A program made the position numbers and the translations under genes. The notes beneath the pieces are model-generated. The model was not told the origin of the DNA, searched no databases, and saw only the letters and a program-made list of their open reading frames with translations. Shown in pieces: positions 50,292 through 59,650 of a stretch of DNA of 64,000 nucleotides. The stretch comes from Pseudodesulfovibrio hydrargyri (GTDB lineage Bacteria > Desulfobacterota > Desulfovibrionia > Desulfovibrionales > Desulfovibrionaceae): the NCBI RefSeq assembly GCF_001874525.1, contig NZ_LKAQ01000004.1:1-64000 (forward strand), in the 5' to 3' direction. Numbering within the stretch: position 1 is the stretch's first letter; the number at the start of each line of letters is the position of its first letter.

Positions 50292-51713
50292 GTGGCCGAA
50301 TCCCGGACCTCCATACTCAAGCGCTTCGGCTACCTGCTCTCCGGCCATTGGGTCCGGGAAATACTCCAGGCGGTCTTTCTGCTCTCCCTGGCGCGCCATG
50401 CCACCGAGACCTACGGCCAGTTCATGCTGGCCATCAACATCGGCCAGCTCCTGCTCTTCGCCACCGAATTCGGGCTGAACCAGCACCTGGCGACCATGCT
50501 GGCGCGCAAGGAAAATCCGCCCACCCGCATCCTCGGCCAGGTCACGCTGATCAAGTCCCTGTTCCTGGCCGTCGGCTGGCTGATCATGCTCGGTTTCCTC
50601 TTCACGCAGGACTATTCCGGCCAACTCCGGCTGATCATCCTGGTCATCGCCACGGCCGCGGCCCTGGAAGGCATCGGCAACTCGTTCTACGTGGCCTGCC
50701 GGGTGCTCGGCAGGCAGGACGTGGAGGGCAAGACCAGGGGGTTGGCCTCGATCATCGGCTTCGGCTGGGGCATCGCCGCCATCTTCACGGGCATGGCCCC
50801 GGTCCTGGTCGCCCTGTTCAAGGGGTTCGAGACATGCACCAACCTGTTCGTGGTCCTGCGCGCCTTCCTGGGCAGGGTGCGCAGCGAGCTGCATTTGGCG
50901 AACCTCCGCGCGGTCTGGCTCGCCTGGCGCGAGGGACTGGTCTTCACCGCCATGGCCGTGTGCGCCATTTTCTACAACAAGCTCAACCTGTTCTTCCTGC
51001 AGCACAACGCGGGGGCCGAGGGCGTGGCCCAGTACAGCGCGACCTGGCAGATCGTGGACGGGGTCTCGGTCCTCGTCTCCGGCATGCTGCTCGGCAAGGT
51101 CCTGTTTCCGATCTTCGCCAAGCACTGGGGGACCAACCGGGAAACCTTCGTCAAACTGGCCCGCCAGTCCGCGGCCTGGCTGGTGGCCGCCGCCCTGCCC
51201 GTGAGCTACGTCCTGTTCGTGGAGAGCGACAGGATCATCCCCCTGGCCTACGGTGACAACTACGGCCCGGCCATCCTGGCCCAGAAGCAGCTGGTCGGCT
51301 GCATCCTCTTCGCCTTCATCCACAACCTCGCCAGCTACCTGATGATCAGCATGCGCCGACAGCGGATTCTCCTCGGCATGTATATTGTCGGGCTGGCCTT
51401 CAATCTGGCGGCGTGCGTCCTGCTGACCCGGTTCTCGCCGCTGACCAACGCGGCCATGGCCATTCTGGCCACCAAGGGGATCATGGCCATGATGACCGTG
51501 ACCTTCTGCCAGTTCACCATCGGCCTGTTCACCCCGGCGGGCCTCATCAAGCAGATCCTGGCCGCTGGGGCCGCTGGGGCCATCCATTTCTCGCTCTCGC
51601 CGGTCCTGCCCCGGGAGGCGGTGGAACTGCTCGCCCTGCTCCCCCTGCTCGCCTACGCCTACCGGCTCCACCTCGGGCAAAGGCGCGGCCTCGACGCTGC
51701 CGGGGCGGCCTAA
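50292..51713 (+). CDS. Oligosaccharide flippase (Wzx-like) membrane protein
   Basis: A 473-residue integral membrane protein with about 12 to 14 helices, of the polysaccharide-biosynthesis/MOP flippase type. It would turn lipid-linked glycan across the inner membrane. It starts with GTG, 11 bases after the preceding glycosyltransferase. Confidence 0.8.
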   Translation: MAESRTSILKRFGYLLSGHWVREILQAVFLLSLARHATETYGQFMLAINIGQLLLFATEFGLNQHLATMLARKENPPTRILGQVTLIKSLFLAVGWLIMLGFLFTQDYSGQLRLIILVIATAAALEGIGNSFYVACRVLGRQDVEGKTRGLASIIGFGWGIAAIFTGMAPVLVALFKGFETCTNLFVVLRAFLGRVRSELHLANLRAVWLAWREGLVFTAMAVCAIFYNKLNLFFLQHNAGAEGVAQYSATWQIVDGVSVLVSGMLLGKVLFPIFAKHWGTNRETFVKLARQSAAWLVAAALPVSYVLFVESDRIIPLAYGDNYGPAILAQKQLVGCILFAFIHNLASYLMISMRRQRILLGMYIVGLAFNLAACVLLTRFSPLTNAAMAILATKGIMAMMTVTFCQFTIGLFTPAGLIKQILAAGAAGAIHFSLSPVLPREAVELLALLPLLAYAYRLHLGQRRGLDAAGAA

Positions 51714-51799
51714 CCCGCCGACGCCGTTGACTTGATTCCGGCCCGATTGTACCTTTTCTCATTCGACAGACCCGCCAACCCCATTCCGCAGGAGCCGCC

Positions 51800-53002
51800 G
51801 TGTTGCCCCCCCAACCCGACCTTGTCTCGCTCAGCCTGTTCGCCCGGTCGGGCATGGCGCTCCACATTCTGCTTCTGCTGCTGCTCCTGGCCGGGACCCG
51901 AAACTTCATGCGCCGGGCCGTCAGACGCGACACGCCGTTCAAGCGGCCCGGGCCGGTCGCCACGGCCCTCCTGGTCCCCGTGGGCAACGTCACCGCCCAG
52001 ACCGAGCCGGGATTGCGCTCCCTGCTCGAACAGGATCTGGACAACTACACCGTGACCCTGATCAGCCGGACCGGGACCGAACCGGCCGCCCAACTGATCC
52101 GAAGGCTGTGCACCGAATACGCCCACGCCCGGCATGTGGTCGCGGGCGAGGCCGGGACGTGTTCGCAAAAGAACCACAACCTGCTCGCGGCCGTGGCCGA
52201 ACTTGGCCCCGAGCCCGAGATACTGGTCTTCTGCGACTCCACCCATCTGGCCCGGCCCGACTTTCTCGCCCGGCTCATCCAGCCCATTGCGGAGGGCGGG
52301 GCCAAGCTCGCCTCGGGCTACCGCTTCGTCCAGCCCGACGACACCCGGCTCGGCACGCTCATCCAGATGCTTGCCGTGCAGTCCATTCACATGCTCTACG
52401 CCATCAGGCCGCTCTCCCAGCCGTGGGGCGGAGCCACGGCCATCGACCGCAAAAGCTTCCAGGACAACAGGATTCCCGACCTGTGGAGCCGCACCGTGGT
52501 GGACGACTATTCCATGGGGCCGTACCTGCAGGGGCTGGGCATCCGCTCCGTCCCGGTAGCCGAGGCGTGTCTGGAAACGCACATCTCGGGACAAAGCGTG
52601 CGCGGGGCCGCCGACTGGTTCTACCGGCAGCTGCAATTCTTCAAATACTACACGCCGTTCACCTGGGCGGCCGCCTCCATCCTGCCCCTTTGCTACCTGG
52701 GCCTGATCGCGTGGATGGCCATGGCCCTGATCGCCCCGGCCGCCATGGGCGACCGCGCGGACGCGCTGCTCTACGTCGCGGCCCTGGCGCTCATCGCCCC
52801 GTGGTACACGAGCGTCATCCCCAACCGCGCCCCGCTCGGCAGGCGTGTGGCCGCCTTTTTCCTGTTCACCCTGATCGCTCCGGTACAGTTGTTGCGCACC
52901 TGGACGTCCAACACCATCTCCTGGCAATCCATCGACTACCGCATGAACCTGAGCGGCGGCATCGAGGGCATAACCCGGCGAGACAGGGGACAGGACTCAT
53001 GA
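51800..53002 (+). CDS. Membrane-bound processive-type glycosyltransferase (GT2/GT21-like)
   Basis: A 400-residue protein with one N-terminal and three or four C-terminal membrane helices around a GT-A domain. CSQKNHNLLAAVAE, FCDSTHLARPDF, GGATAIDRKSF and RTVVDDYSMGPYLQ, then DWFYRQLQF, follow the D, D, D, (Q/R)xxRW layout of ceramide-glucosyltransferase-like enzymes. GTG start after CAGGAG. Its stop overlaps the next start (ATGA). Confidence 0.8.
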   Translation: MLPPQPDLVSLSLFARSGMALHILLLLLLLAGTRNFMRRAVRRDTPFKRPGPVATALLVPVGNVTAQTEPGLRSLLEQDLDNYTVTLISRTGTEPAAQLIRRLCTEYAHARHVVAGEAGTCSQKNHNLLAAVAELGPEPEILVFCDSTHLARPDFLARLIQPIAEGGAKLASGYRFVQPDDTRLGTLIQMLAVQSIHMLYAIRPLSQPWGGATAIDRKSFQDNRIPDLWSRTVVDDYSMGPYLQGLGIRSVPVAEACLETHISGQSVRGAADWFYRQLQFFKYYTPFTWAAASILPLCYLGLIAWMAMALIAPAAMGDRADALLYVAALALIAPWYTSVIPNRAPLGRRVAAFFLFTLIAPVQLLRTWTSNTISWQSIDYRMNLSGGIEGITRRDRGQDS

Positions 53003-54216
53003 GCCTGCCCCGCGTCGCCTACGTCACCCTGTGGTTCCCGAAGCCCTCGGAGACCTTCATCTTCCGCGAGGTGAAGACCCTCGCCGGGCGCGACCTGCCG
53101 GTCAAGGTCTTCACGCTGTACGCTCCGCTCGGCAAAGGGCTGTCGCGGGAAATGCGCGCCTTCCCCGCCTCGGAGACACTGGGCACGGCCAGCCTGCCCA
53201 AACTGCTGGGGACCTTCCTGCGCCACTGCCTGACCCGCCCGGCCCGAACCTGGGTATTTTTGCGCGACAACGCCTTCAACGGCTTCCGTTCGCTGGAAGG
53301 GTTGGGCGAGAATCTGTGGGCGGTCCTTTGCGGGCTGCATTTGGCCCGCCGGTTCGAGGCCGAGGGCATCGAGCACATCCATGCCCCCTGGGCCAACGGA
53401 CCGGCCACAGCCGCCCGGGTGGCCTCGAAACTCACCGGCATCCCCTATTCCTTTGCGGGCCGGGCAGGCGACATCTACCCGGCAGAGGGCGCGCTCCCCG
53501 GCAAGATCGCGGACGCCGCCTTTGTCCGGGTCAACCACGGGGCCAACGTCGCCTACCTCCGCTCCCTCGCGCCCGGCCACGCCGAAAAGATCGTCCTGGT
53601 CTACAACTCACTCTCCCTGCTGCCCGAGACGCCCGAGCGGGCGCCGGGAGGGGACACTTTCAGGCTGCTGGCCGCCGGACGATTCGTTCCCAAAAAGGGC
53701 TTCGACGATTTGCTTGCGGCCTGTGCCCTGCTCCGGGACCGGGGGCTCGACTTCACCCTGACCCTGGCGGGCCACGGCAGGCTGGCCGGTTCGCTGAAAC
53801 AACAGGCCAAGCGGCTCGACCTGACCGGCCGGGTCCGTTTCCCCGGCTTTCTCAAGCACGACGAGTTGTCGGAACTGATGCGCCGTAGCGACGCCCTGGT
53901 CATGCCCTGCGTGATCGGTCCCAACGGCGACCGCGACGGCATCCCCAACGTGATCATGGAGGCGTATGCCCATGGCCTTCCGGTGATCGCCACGGACGTG
54001 GCGGGGATCGGCGAGGTGGTGGCCGACGGTGAGACCGGGTGTCTGGTCGGGCAGCACGACCCTGACGCATTGGCCGGGGCCATTCTCCGGCTGGCCGCCG
54101 CCCCGGACGAGGCCGCACGGCTGGCCGGGAACGGCCGGCAGCGCGTCCTGTCCATGTTCGACCAGGAAATTAACGCCCGCAAGTTGCGGGAGCTCTTCTC
54201 GGCTCATTCAAAATAG
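52999..54216 (+). CDS. Family 4 glycosyltransferase (group 1)
   Basis: A 405-residue GT-B enzyme. The N-terminal half has WFPKPSETFIFREVKTLAGR; the C-terminal half has LAAGRFVPKKGFDDLLAACALL and the EGIPNVIMEA-like segment DGIPNVIMEAYAHGLPVIATDVAGI with the conserved catalytic-site Glu. Coupled to the preceding gene by an ATGA overlap. It is the last intact gene of the cluster. Confidence 0.9.
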   Translation: MSLPRVAYVTLWFPKPSETFIFREVKTLAGRDLPVKVFTLYAPLGKGLSREMRAFPASETLGTASLPKLLGTFLRHCLTRPARTWVFLRDNAFNGFRSLEGLGENLWAVLCGLHLARRFEAEGIEHIHAPWANGPATAARVASKLTGIPYSFAGRAGDIYPAEGALPGKIADAAFVRVNHGANVAYLRSLAPGHAEKIVLVYNSLSLLPETPERAPGGDTFRLLAAGRFVPKKGFDDLLAACALLRDRGLDFTLTLAGHGRLAGSLKQQAKRLDLTGRVRFPGFLKHDELSELMRRSDALVMPCVIGPNGDRDGIPNVIMEAYAHGLPVIATDVAGIGEVVADGETGCLVGQHDPDALAGAILRLAAAPDEAARLAGNGRQRVLSMFDQEINARKLRELFSAHSK

Positions 54217-54222
54217 GGAAAA

Positions 54223-54810
54223 TCAACGCAGCAGGCCGTGCTCCCGGCACCAAGCCACCGTGGTGCGCATGCCTTCCTCCAACCCCACCTGCGGCGAGTA
54301 GCCGAAGTCGGCGGCGGCCCTGGCGTGACTGCAGACCCAGCCGGGCTGCCTGGCCTCCCGCCACTTGTCCACCACCAGATGACTGGTCGGCAACCCCATG
54401 CGGCCCGCAAGCTGGTTGGCCACGGCGATGAGCCCGATCAGCGGCAGCGGAACGGGGATGACCCGTTGCCTGCGTCCCACGGCCCGGCCGATGGCCCTGG
54501 CGATTTCGGCCCAGTCGGCCACCTGCCCGGAAAGATAGTAGATGCTGCCGCTGGCCGCCCGGCCGTTTAGCAACGCCTCGCCCAGCCCGACCATGCCACG
54601 GACCAGATCTCGGACGTGGACAATGGACATGCGCACGCGCGGGCTGCCCGGCACGGGGAAGACTCCCCATCGCGCCCCTTTATACAAGGGGATGAAGGCG
54701 GTGTCGCGCGGGCCGTAGACCATGGGCGGCCGGACGATGCCGAGGGCGAGATCGCGGCGCAGTCCGCCGAGAATGGATTCCGACTCCAGCTTGGCCCTGA
54801 CCGAAATCAA
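54223..54810 (-). pseudogene. NAD-dependent epimerase/dehydratase, 5' truncated
   Basis: About 195 residues of an extended short-chain dehydrogenase. The homology-like part starts at RAKLESES (just after the usual catalytic YxxxK region), then LALGIVRPPMVYGPRD, MSIVHVRDLVRGM and SGSIYYLSG to a normal C-terminus. The N-terminal Rossmann fold and catalytic Tyr/Lys, about 140-150 residues, are missing: the frame runs into unrelated phage-like DNA at about 54.8 kb. It is convergent with the glycosyltransferase (6 bases). Either a mobile-element or deletion break, or an assembly join. Confidence 0.75.
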
Positions 54811-56069
54811 GGCCGACGACGTTCAGGACATCGAGAACTTCCTCGACCTCGTTGACGAGTTCCAGGACAGCGAGCTTCCGGCATCGTATGTGAAGGAAAA
54901 GACGGCATTGTATCACCGACGTATGGAGTTCGAGCAGACTCTCATGGATGTGGCCGATGTCGTGGACGCGGGCGAAACCTTTGACGCCGCCACGCTGGAG
55001 GAAGCGGAAGGCATTCTAAAGAAGAGCGTCGAGAACTACAAACCGCTCGTGTGCACGAAGCCCAAATCCGTAGCCGATGAAATGAGCGAGTTCGTGGAGT
55101 TCATCCAGAAGCCCGACGAGCGCAAGGTCGTTCCCACCGGCTTTCCGAGACTGGATGAATACCTCAACGACGGTCTGGTCGAGAAGACCCTCACAGTCCT
55201 GCTCGCCACCACCCACCGGAGGCAAGACCGCGACCATGCAGAACATGGCGTACCGCCAAGCCCTCAAAGGGTACAACGTCCTCTTCGTCACCCTTGAGGA
55301 CAGCAAGGAAGCGTGCATGTTCAAGCAGCTCGCTCTCATGACCGATATCATCCTGTTGAATCTCCAGTCGGTTCACAGGGAAAGAAAGCAGGAGCAGCTT
55401 GAGAGCACCATGCCCGAGTTGAAAAAGCAGCTTGCGGACATGGGCCAGTTGTGGATCGTGGACCGAAGCGAACGAGAGTTCCGCGTCAGCGATTTGCGAG
55501 CGATCATCCATGAGGTCGGCGTTGAAAATATCGACGTCATCTATGTGGACTACATAGGCAAGATCATGCCGCCGATCGGCATGAGAACGACCACCATGTA
55601 TGAAGGCCCCAAGGAAGTGGCGGCCAGCCTGAGAAGGCTCGCCATGGAAACCGCGATCCCCACCGTCACCGCAGCCCAGATCAACCGAGGCGGCATGAAC
55701 AAAAAGCTCGACGAGTTGGGCATGGATTCCGTCAGTGAATCGATCGCCATCATGCACTCGACGGACGTGGCGATCATCCTTGCCAACTACGAGGACCAGG
55801 AACGCACGTACCTGAACGAGCGCCGATACAAGATCGTGAAGAATCGTATCGCCGGAAAGCATGGCCTGGGCGGCAGTTTTTACTGGGACCTCGGCACATT
55901 GAAGATATTCGATGAGTCCGAACTCGATAAATGGCTCAAATACGCCAGGATCACCGGCGACAATCGAGATGTCCTCCAGCCCGACAATGCCGAGGACCAA
56001 GGTACGACAAAAGGAACGACGGTCGAAGGCACCGTCACGATTGAAACCATTAACAAGGAGATGCAGTAA
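54800..56069 (+). pseudogene. Phage-type DnaB-like replicative helicase, truncated and frameshifted
   Basis: The first piece (to about 55210) carries an N-terminal helical region and VVPTGFPRLDEYLNDGLVEKTLTVLLA; the second (from about 55215) continues TGGKTATMQNMAYRQALKGYNVLFVTLEDS, NIDVIYVDYIGK (Walker B), and TVTAAQINRGG. The frame changes exactly in the ATP-binding loop, within CCACCACCCACC (55206-55217). The 5' end is lost at the junction with the epimerase. Resembles gp41/DnaB helicases of phages. As read it cannot make an active helicase. Confidence 0.7.
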
Positions 56070-56499
56070 TGCTGACCGAAAAAGATCGAGAAGAACAAAG
56101 AAAGATGTACCGGACTGCCCACCTCGGCGGCACCGGGCGGCAAAGGCCCGAATAAGCCGAAGGCTCTCACGCTGAAAGATTCCGAGCCGAAGAGGAAGAA
56201 GAACCCCAAGTATACCTACACGGTCTTCTACAACCGCATCTACGATGCCTTCATGGCGCAAAAGCCCAACGGCTCCGAATGGGCCGTGTTCATGTACACC
56301 TACAGGGAAACCGTGGGATACCAGGGGCGCACCATCGACTTCAAGTCGGTCAATGTCGCGCACATGACCGGCCATGATCCGAGAACCGTCGACAAGGCCT
56401 ACAAGGCTCTCCATGACGCCAACATCATCGAGAGCACACGGACGAAAAACCGGCGTCCGAGTCAACTTCAGCACGAGTAAATGGGGCCAGTTGAGGTAA
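56069..56499 (+). pseudogene. Phage-type replication protein with winged-helix domain, two frameshifts
   Basis: The start overlaps the helicase stop (TAATG) with AAGGAG upstream. Three consecutive frames are needed: MLTEKDREEQRKMYR, then GGKGPNKPKALTLKDSEPK through YTVFYNRIYDAFMAQKPNGSEWAVFMYTYRETVGYQG and TGHDPRTVDKAYKALHDANIIE, then VRVNFSTSKWGQLR. Breaks fall near 56115-56135 and in the A-run 56445-56449. The middle looks like the helix-turn-helix of replication initiation or helicase-loading proteins. Operonic with the helicase. Confidence 0.6.
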
Positions 56500-56520
56500 C
56501 AGCCTCCAACCCGAAAGCCA

Positions 56521-56556
56521 GAGCCCGGAGGAAGCACAATCCTTCGGGCTTTTTCA
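56521..56556 (+). terminator. Rho-independent terminator of the replication genes
   Basis: AGCCCGGAGGA ... TCCTTCGGGCT hairpin with one mismatch, followed by TTTTTC. Confidence 0.75.
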
Positions 56557-56560
56557 TGCC

Positions 56561-56843
56561 CTACTCCAGCTCCTTCAGCCTGGCAGCCAGCACCACATAC
56601 GAGTTGAGATTCTTGCTATCGATGCTCCCCAACAAAAGGCACATCAGGGCCATTACGTGGTTCAATCGCTGAACATCATTTTCGGCCTGGCCGATATCCC
56701 TGGACGATCTTTCGAGCCTTGGCCAGCACAGCCAGGGAAGACGTTTCACCCTTGTCGGCCAACAGGTCCGAAATCCCCACTCCGTCCACTACGGGCAGTT
56801 CGTTTTCACCATCCAGATATTTCAGCACAATCTCATCGGACAT
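56561..56843 (-). pseudogene. Small unknown protein, frameshifted
   Basis: Starts at 56843 (ATG after GGAGAG) with MSDEIVLKYLDGENELPVVDG and AVLAKARKIV, then the other frame continues DIGQAENDVQRLNHVMALMCLLLG to AARLKELE. The two join if one base is dropped from the GGG run at 56698-56700. Unrecognised; composition and place suggest a small phage or plasmid accessory gene. Confidence 0.5.
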
Positions 56844-57095
56844 GATCTCTCCTCGCTCCAAGGTTGAAGCTACTCCTTGGCAGCCGATTTATTTATACGG
56901 ACGGGGATGCACGGGAGAGCACGAGGGCCACATGAGCCACTTTTCATCAACCGAGAGAACAAGAACAAGCAACTGACGAGACCGCACGAGGGATCATGCG
57001 GCCTCGACCTTGAATTCATTTCGGGGGATTAACGAAGGCAGGAATATACAACCCGCAAAAGCTGTATACTTTTAATAACGAAGGACAGTTAGGGG

Positions 57096-57416
57096 CTACC
57101 TCAGCACATCCGACACGAGCCGATGGACAAGTCGGACCTCGTCATCGTCGGCTTCATCCAGCATCCCGCCTATATCCTTAATCAAATAGGCCCGGTCTTC
57201 CATATGGGCATTGTCGAGAAGGCTACCGATAGGGACCTCAAGGGCCTCGGCTATCTTTTCGAGTTTTTCGATTGAAACATTACACTCAGCCCGTTCAACC
57301 TCGCCCAGATACTTGCCGCTTGAGCCAAACCGCTCGGCGACACTGTCTTGAGACAAGTTTCGAGCAATCCGTAGCTCACGAATTCGATTTCCCAACCTGA
57401 CTTTAAGATCCGACAT
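57096..57416 (-). CDS. Cro/CI-type (XRE) helix-turn-helix regulator
   Basis: A 106-residue repressor-like protein. Residues about 8-65 form the helix-turn-helix (LGNRIRELRIARNLSQDSVAERFG), followed by an acidic C-terminal tail. The ATG at 57416 has GGAGG upstream. It is divergent from the next plus-strand gene, an arrangement typical of phage or island immunity and control regions. Confidence 0.85.
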   Translation of the reverse strand: MSDLKVRLGNRIRELRIARNLSQDSVAERFGSSGKYLGEVERAECNVSIEKLEKIAEALEVPIGSLLDNAHMEDRAYLIKDIGGMLDEADDDEVRLVHRLVSDVLR

Positions 57417-57580
57417 GCCTACCTCCAATACATAAGTATAGGTGGCAAACAAGCGAACTAAACCCTCTATACGTGTTTACTTTCTCAAATTTACCACTTA
57501 TAAAGGGTCAACGCAGCCATTTAGCCACCTGGAGGTTGTGAGGAGCAAAACCTCGACCTCAGACTGAAAAAGGAGAAAGC

Positions 57581-58207
57581 ATGTCCGCCACCAAGGAAGA
57601 GTTCGTCAAGATCATGGAACAACGGATCGGAGCCGATCCCAACCAACTCGACATTCCCAATGCCCGGTTGGTGAAATTCGTCAACGACTTCGTTGATACC
57701 GAAGGCAGTAAATATCTGGACTACGGCCTCATCAATTGGGGCATCGGCATCCTCTTCTGGGGAATCCCCCTTGCCTTCCGGCAGATTACTCCCAAAGCCA
57801 TCGTCCATGAACTTGACCACGGCAAGGCCATCGATCTCGACAAGCTCTATGCGGCTCATTCCGAGTGGATCAACATGGACATCAACCGAGAGATACCCCT
57901 CCTCTTCCACAAGATCGGCGCGATGAGTCCAAGCTGCGTCCTGCTCACCAACACGACTCTCTACTACAACATGCCGAGGTCGAAGAAATCCGGTGACGCC
58001 AAGCAGCAGACCATGGGCAAGATAGACATCGCCGATATCACCCAATTCGATACCAAGCCGCACTCCATCATGGATATGATTACCCTGACCGTGAACAACA
58101 ACGAGATCGGCGCATTCAACTGCAAGAAGGCGCACGGCAAGTCGGCCAACAATCTCCGCAAGCTGTTCCAGTCCCTCATCATGAAGAAAAACAGCCTCCT
58201 CGGATAA
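57581..58207 (+). CDS. Hypothetical protein, possible bacterial PH-like domain
   Basis: A 208-residue protein of unknown role. No signal peptide; one hydrophobic stretch near residue 50 (GLINWGIGILFWGIPLAF). Residues about 115-205 (CVLLTNTTLYYNM, GKIDIADITQFDT, ITLTVNNNEIGAFNC) look like a beta-rich PH-like domain ending in a helix. AAAGGAG precedes the ATG. Followed by a lipoprotein gene 6 bases on, suggesting an operon. Confidence 0.6.
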   Translation: MSATKEEFVKIMEQRIGADPNQLDIPNARLVKFVNDFVDTEGSKYLDYGLINWGIGILFWGIPLAFRQITPKAIVHELDHGKAIDLDKLYAAHSEWINMDINREIPLLFHKIGAMSPSCVLLTNTTLYYNMPRSKKSGDAKQQTMGKIDIADITQFDTKPHSIMDMITLTVNNNEIGAFNCKKAHGKSANNLRKLFQSLIMKKNSLLG

Positions 58208-58213
58208 GTCGCT

Positions 58214-58990
58214 ATGAGAACGACAACAATCCTCCTTGTCTGCCTGTGCCTACTTGGATGCACGGGCGGGCAGGAGGACGCCCCACGGCTGGCATATTTC
58301 AATGATGTGAGGTGGAGTTGGTCGCCGGAAACAACAGTTTTCGAACTGAACAAACAAGGATACTGCACGGCCTATCCCGACCACACCCATGGCACTCGCT
58401 TACAGGCCTTCAATGCCTTCGTGGACCAATTCAAGTCTGACGATTGCGGCAAAGTCCAAGGACTAACTTGGAATCCACTTCCCTTTTTCTCCTATGAAGA
58501 ATGGGCAGAAGACCAACTCCTGTCGAAGTACCAGGAGCTATACTGGCAGATCATCGAGCGATACCGACCGGCCAACACGGACAAGGCCATTCGAAGCTAT
58601 GAGGCCATCCGGCAACTCTGGAACGATTTCGTTTCGAGTTCCAGCACCCTCCAAAAGAGCAATCGGAACATCATTGTCTTCGACAAGGTGTACGCCGTCC
58701 CCAAGGCCGAAAGTCCGATCCTGAAGCGGGAGTTCTTCTACTCGCCGTTTTACGAGAAGACATACGACAAGGACGATACCCTTGTTGCCCACTGTGCCAC
58801 CATCGACATTCATCTGTGGCCCAAAGTCCGCGCCGAAATTCAAGCCCAATACGGTGAAAGGAAATCAAACACGGGGATAGATGGTGAATACTATCTGATC
58901 GCTTCGGCAGGATCAGAAGTCCAGCTATGGAACATTAATCTGAAACGGTTGGGACGGTATCTCGAACAACTCCAATCGAGGCTCAAATAG
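58214..58990 (+). CDS. Predicted lipoprotein of unknown function (1)
   Basis: A 258-residue protein with a lipoprotein signal: LLVCLCLLGC places the modified cysteine at residue 16. The mature part is rich in aromatic residues and has no domain I recognise. It probably sits in the envelope facing the periplasm. Operonic with the preceding gene. Confidence 0.65.
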   Translation: MRTTTILLVCLCLLGCTGGQEDAPRLAYFNDVRWSWSPETTVFELNKQGYCTAYPDHTHGTRLQAFNAFVDQFKSDDCGKVQGLTWNPLPFFSYEEWAEDQLLSKYQELYWQIIERYRPANTDKAIRSYEAIRQLWNDFVSSSSTLQKSNRNIIVFDKVYAVPKAESPILKREFFYSPFYEKTYDKDDTLVAHCATIDIHLWPKVRAEIQAQYGERKSNTGIDGEYYLIASAGSEVQLWNINLKRLGRYLEQLQSRLK

Positions 58991-59076
58991 ACAACAAATT
59001 TATATGGTTCGATCAAGCTGCTCAACGTGAACGAGACATCATTCGAAAACGATAACCCACAGGAAAAGGAATCGAC

Positions 59077-59475
59077 ATGAAAACGAAAAGCTTCATACCG
59101 GTATTTCTTGGCATCCTCCTGATGACCACTGTTTTCTATGGCTGCTCAAGCAAAACCCCCGCTTTCGATCCGAGCACCATCTGCTCCCAACAGGCAGCGC
59201 CCCTCGAACCCAAGGCGGCGCACATGATGAATGCAGGAGAACACAAGCTGTACGCCGAGCTTGACTGCAACATCGGCCAACTGAAAGGAGGCAGGGAATT
59301 CCTGCTGACCATCCAGGAGGAGGTCGAAGCCCGCACCGCAGTGCCCACCGAGGACATGACCGAATTCTACGATCTGAACAAACTGATCGTGGAAGCGAAC
59401 GGCAAGTTCGACGGTGTGCTGGCCCAGGTCGATCCCGAATGGATGCGAGCCATGAAGGCCAATTACAAGAACTAA
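59077..59475 (+). CDS. Predicted small lipoprotein of unknown function (2)
   Basis: A 132-residue protein with a signal and lipobox (TTVFYGC, Cys23). The mature part is helical and contains three further acidic patches; no domain recognised. AAAAGGA precedes the ATG, and a strong terminator follows. Confidence 0.65.
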   Translation: MKTKSFIPVFLGILLMTTVFYGCSSKTPAFDPSTICSQQAAPLEPKAAHMMNAGEHKLYAELDCNIGQLKGGREFLLTIQEEVEARTAVPTEDMTEFYDLNKLIVEANGKFDGVLAQVDPEWMRAMKANYKN

Positions 59476-59525
59476 GACCAAACGTTGGAAGCTTGGGAAT
59501 TGAGAACTCCCCAAGCGACCTCTCC

Positions 59526-59554
59526 AAAGCCCATCCCCTGCGGATGGGCTTTTC
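59526..59554 (+). terminator. Rho-independent terminator
   Basis: AAAGCCCATCC ... GGATGGGCTTTT hairpin with a short loop and T-run after the small lipoprotein gene. Confidence 0.85.
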
Positions 59555-59650
59555 TCGTTCAGGAAACAGTGTACTTTCGCCGACCCGCTGTATATTGACA
59601 CAATTGAGCAGCTTATCATCTGAAATCATTGAATAACAAGGAGCATAAAT

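Noticed and set aside
54780..54820. tRNA or attachment site at the island border
   Set aside because: No tRNA-like cloverleaf or direct repeat could be found at the junction.
56441..56452. Programmed ribosomal frameshift in the phage replication protein
   Set aside because: Five A residues followed by CC do not make a slippery heptamer in the reading frame, and three other unrelated frame breaks lie nearby.
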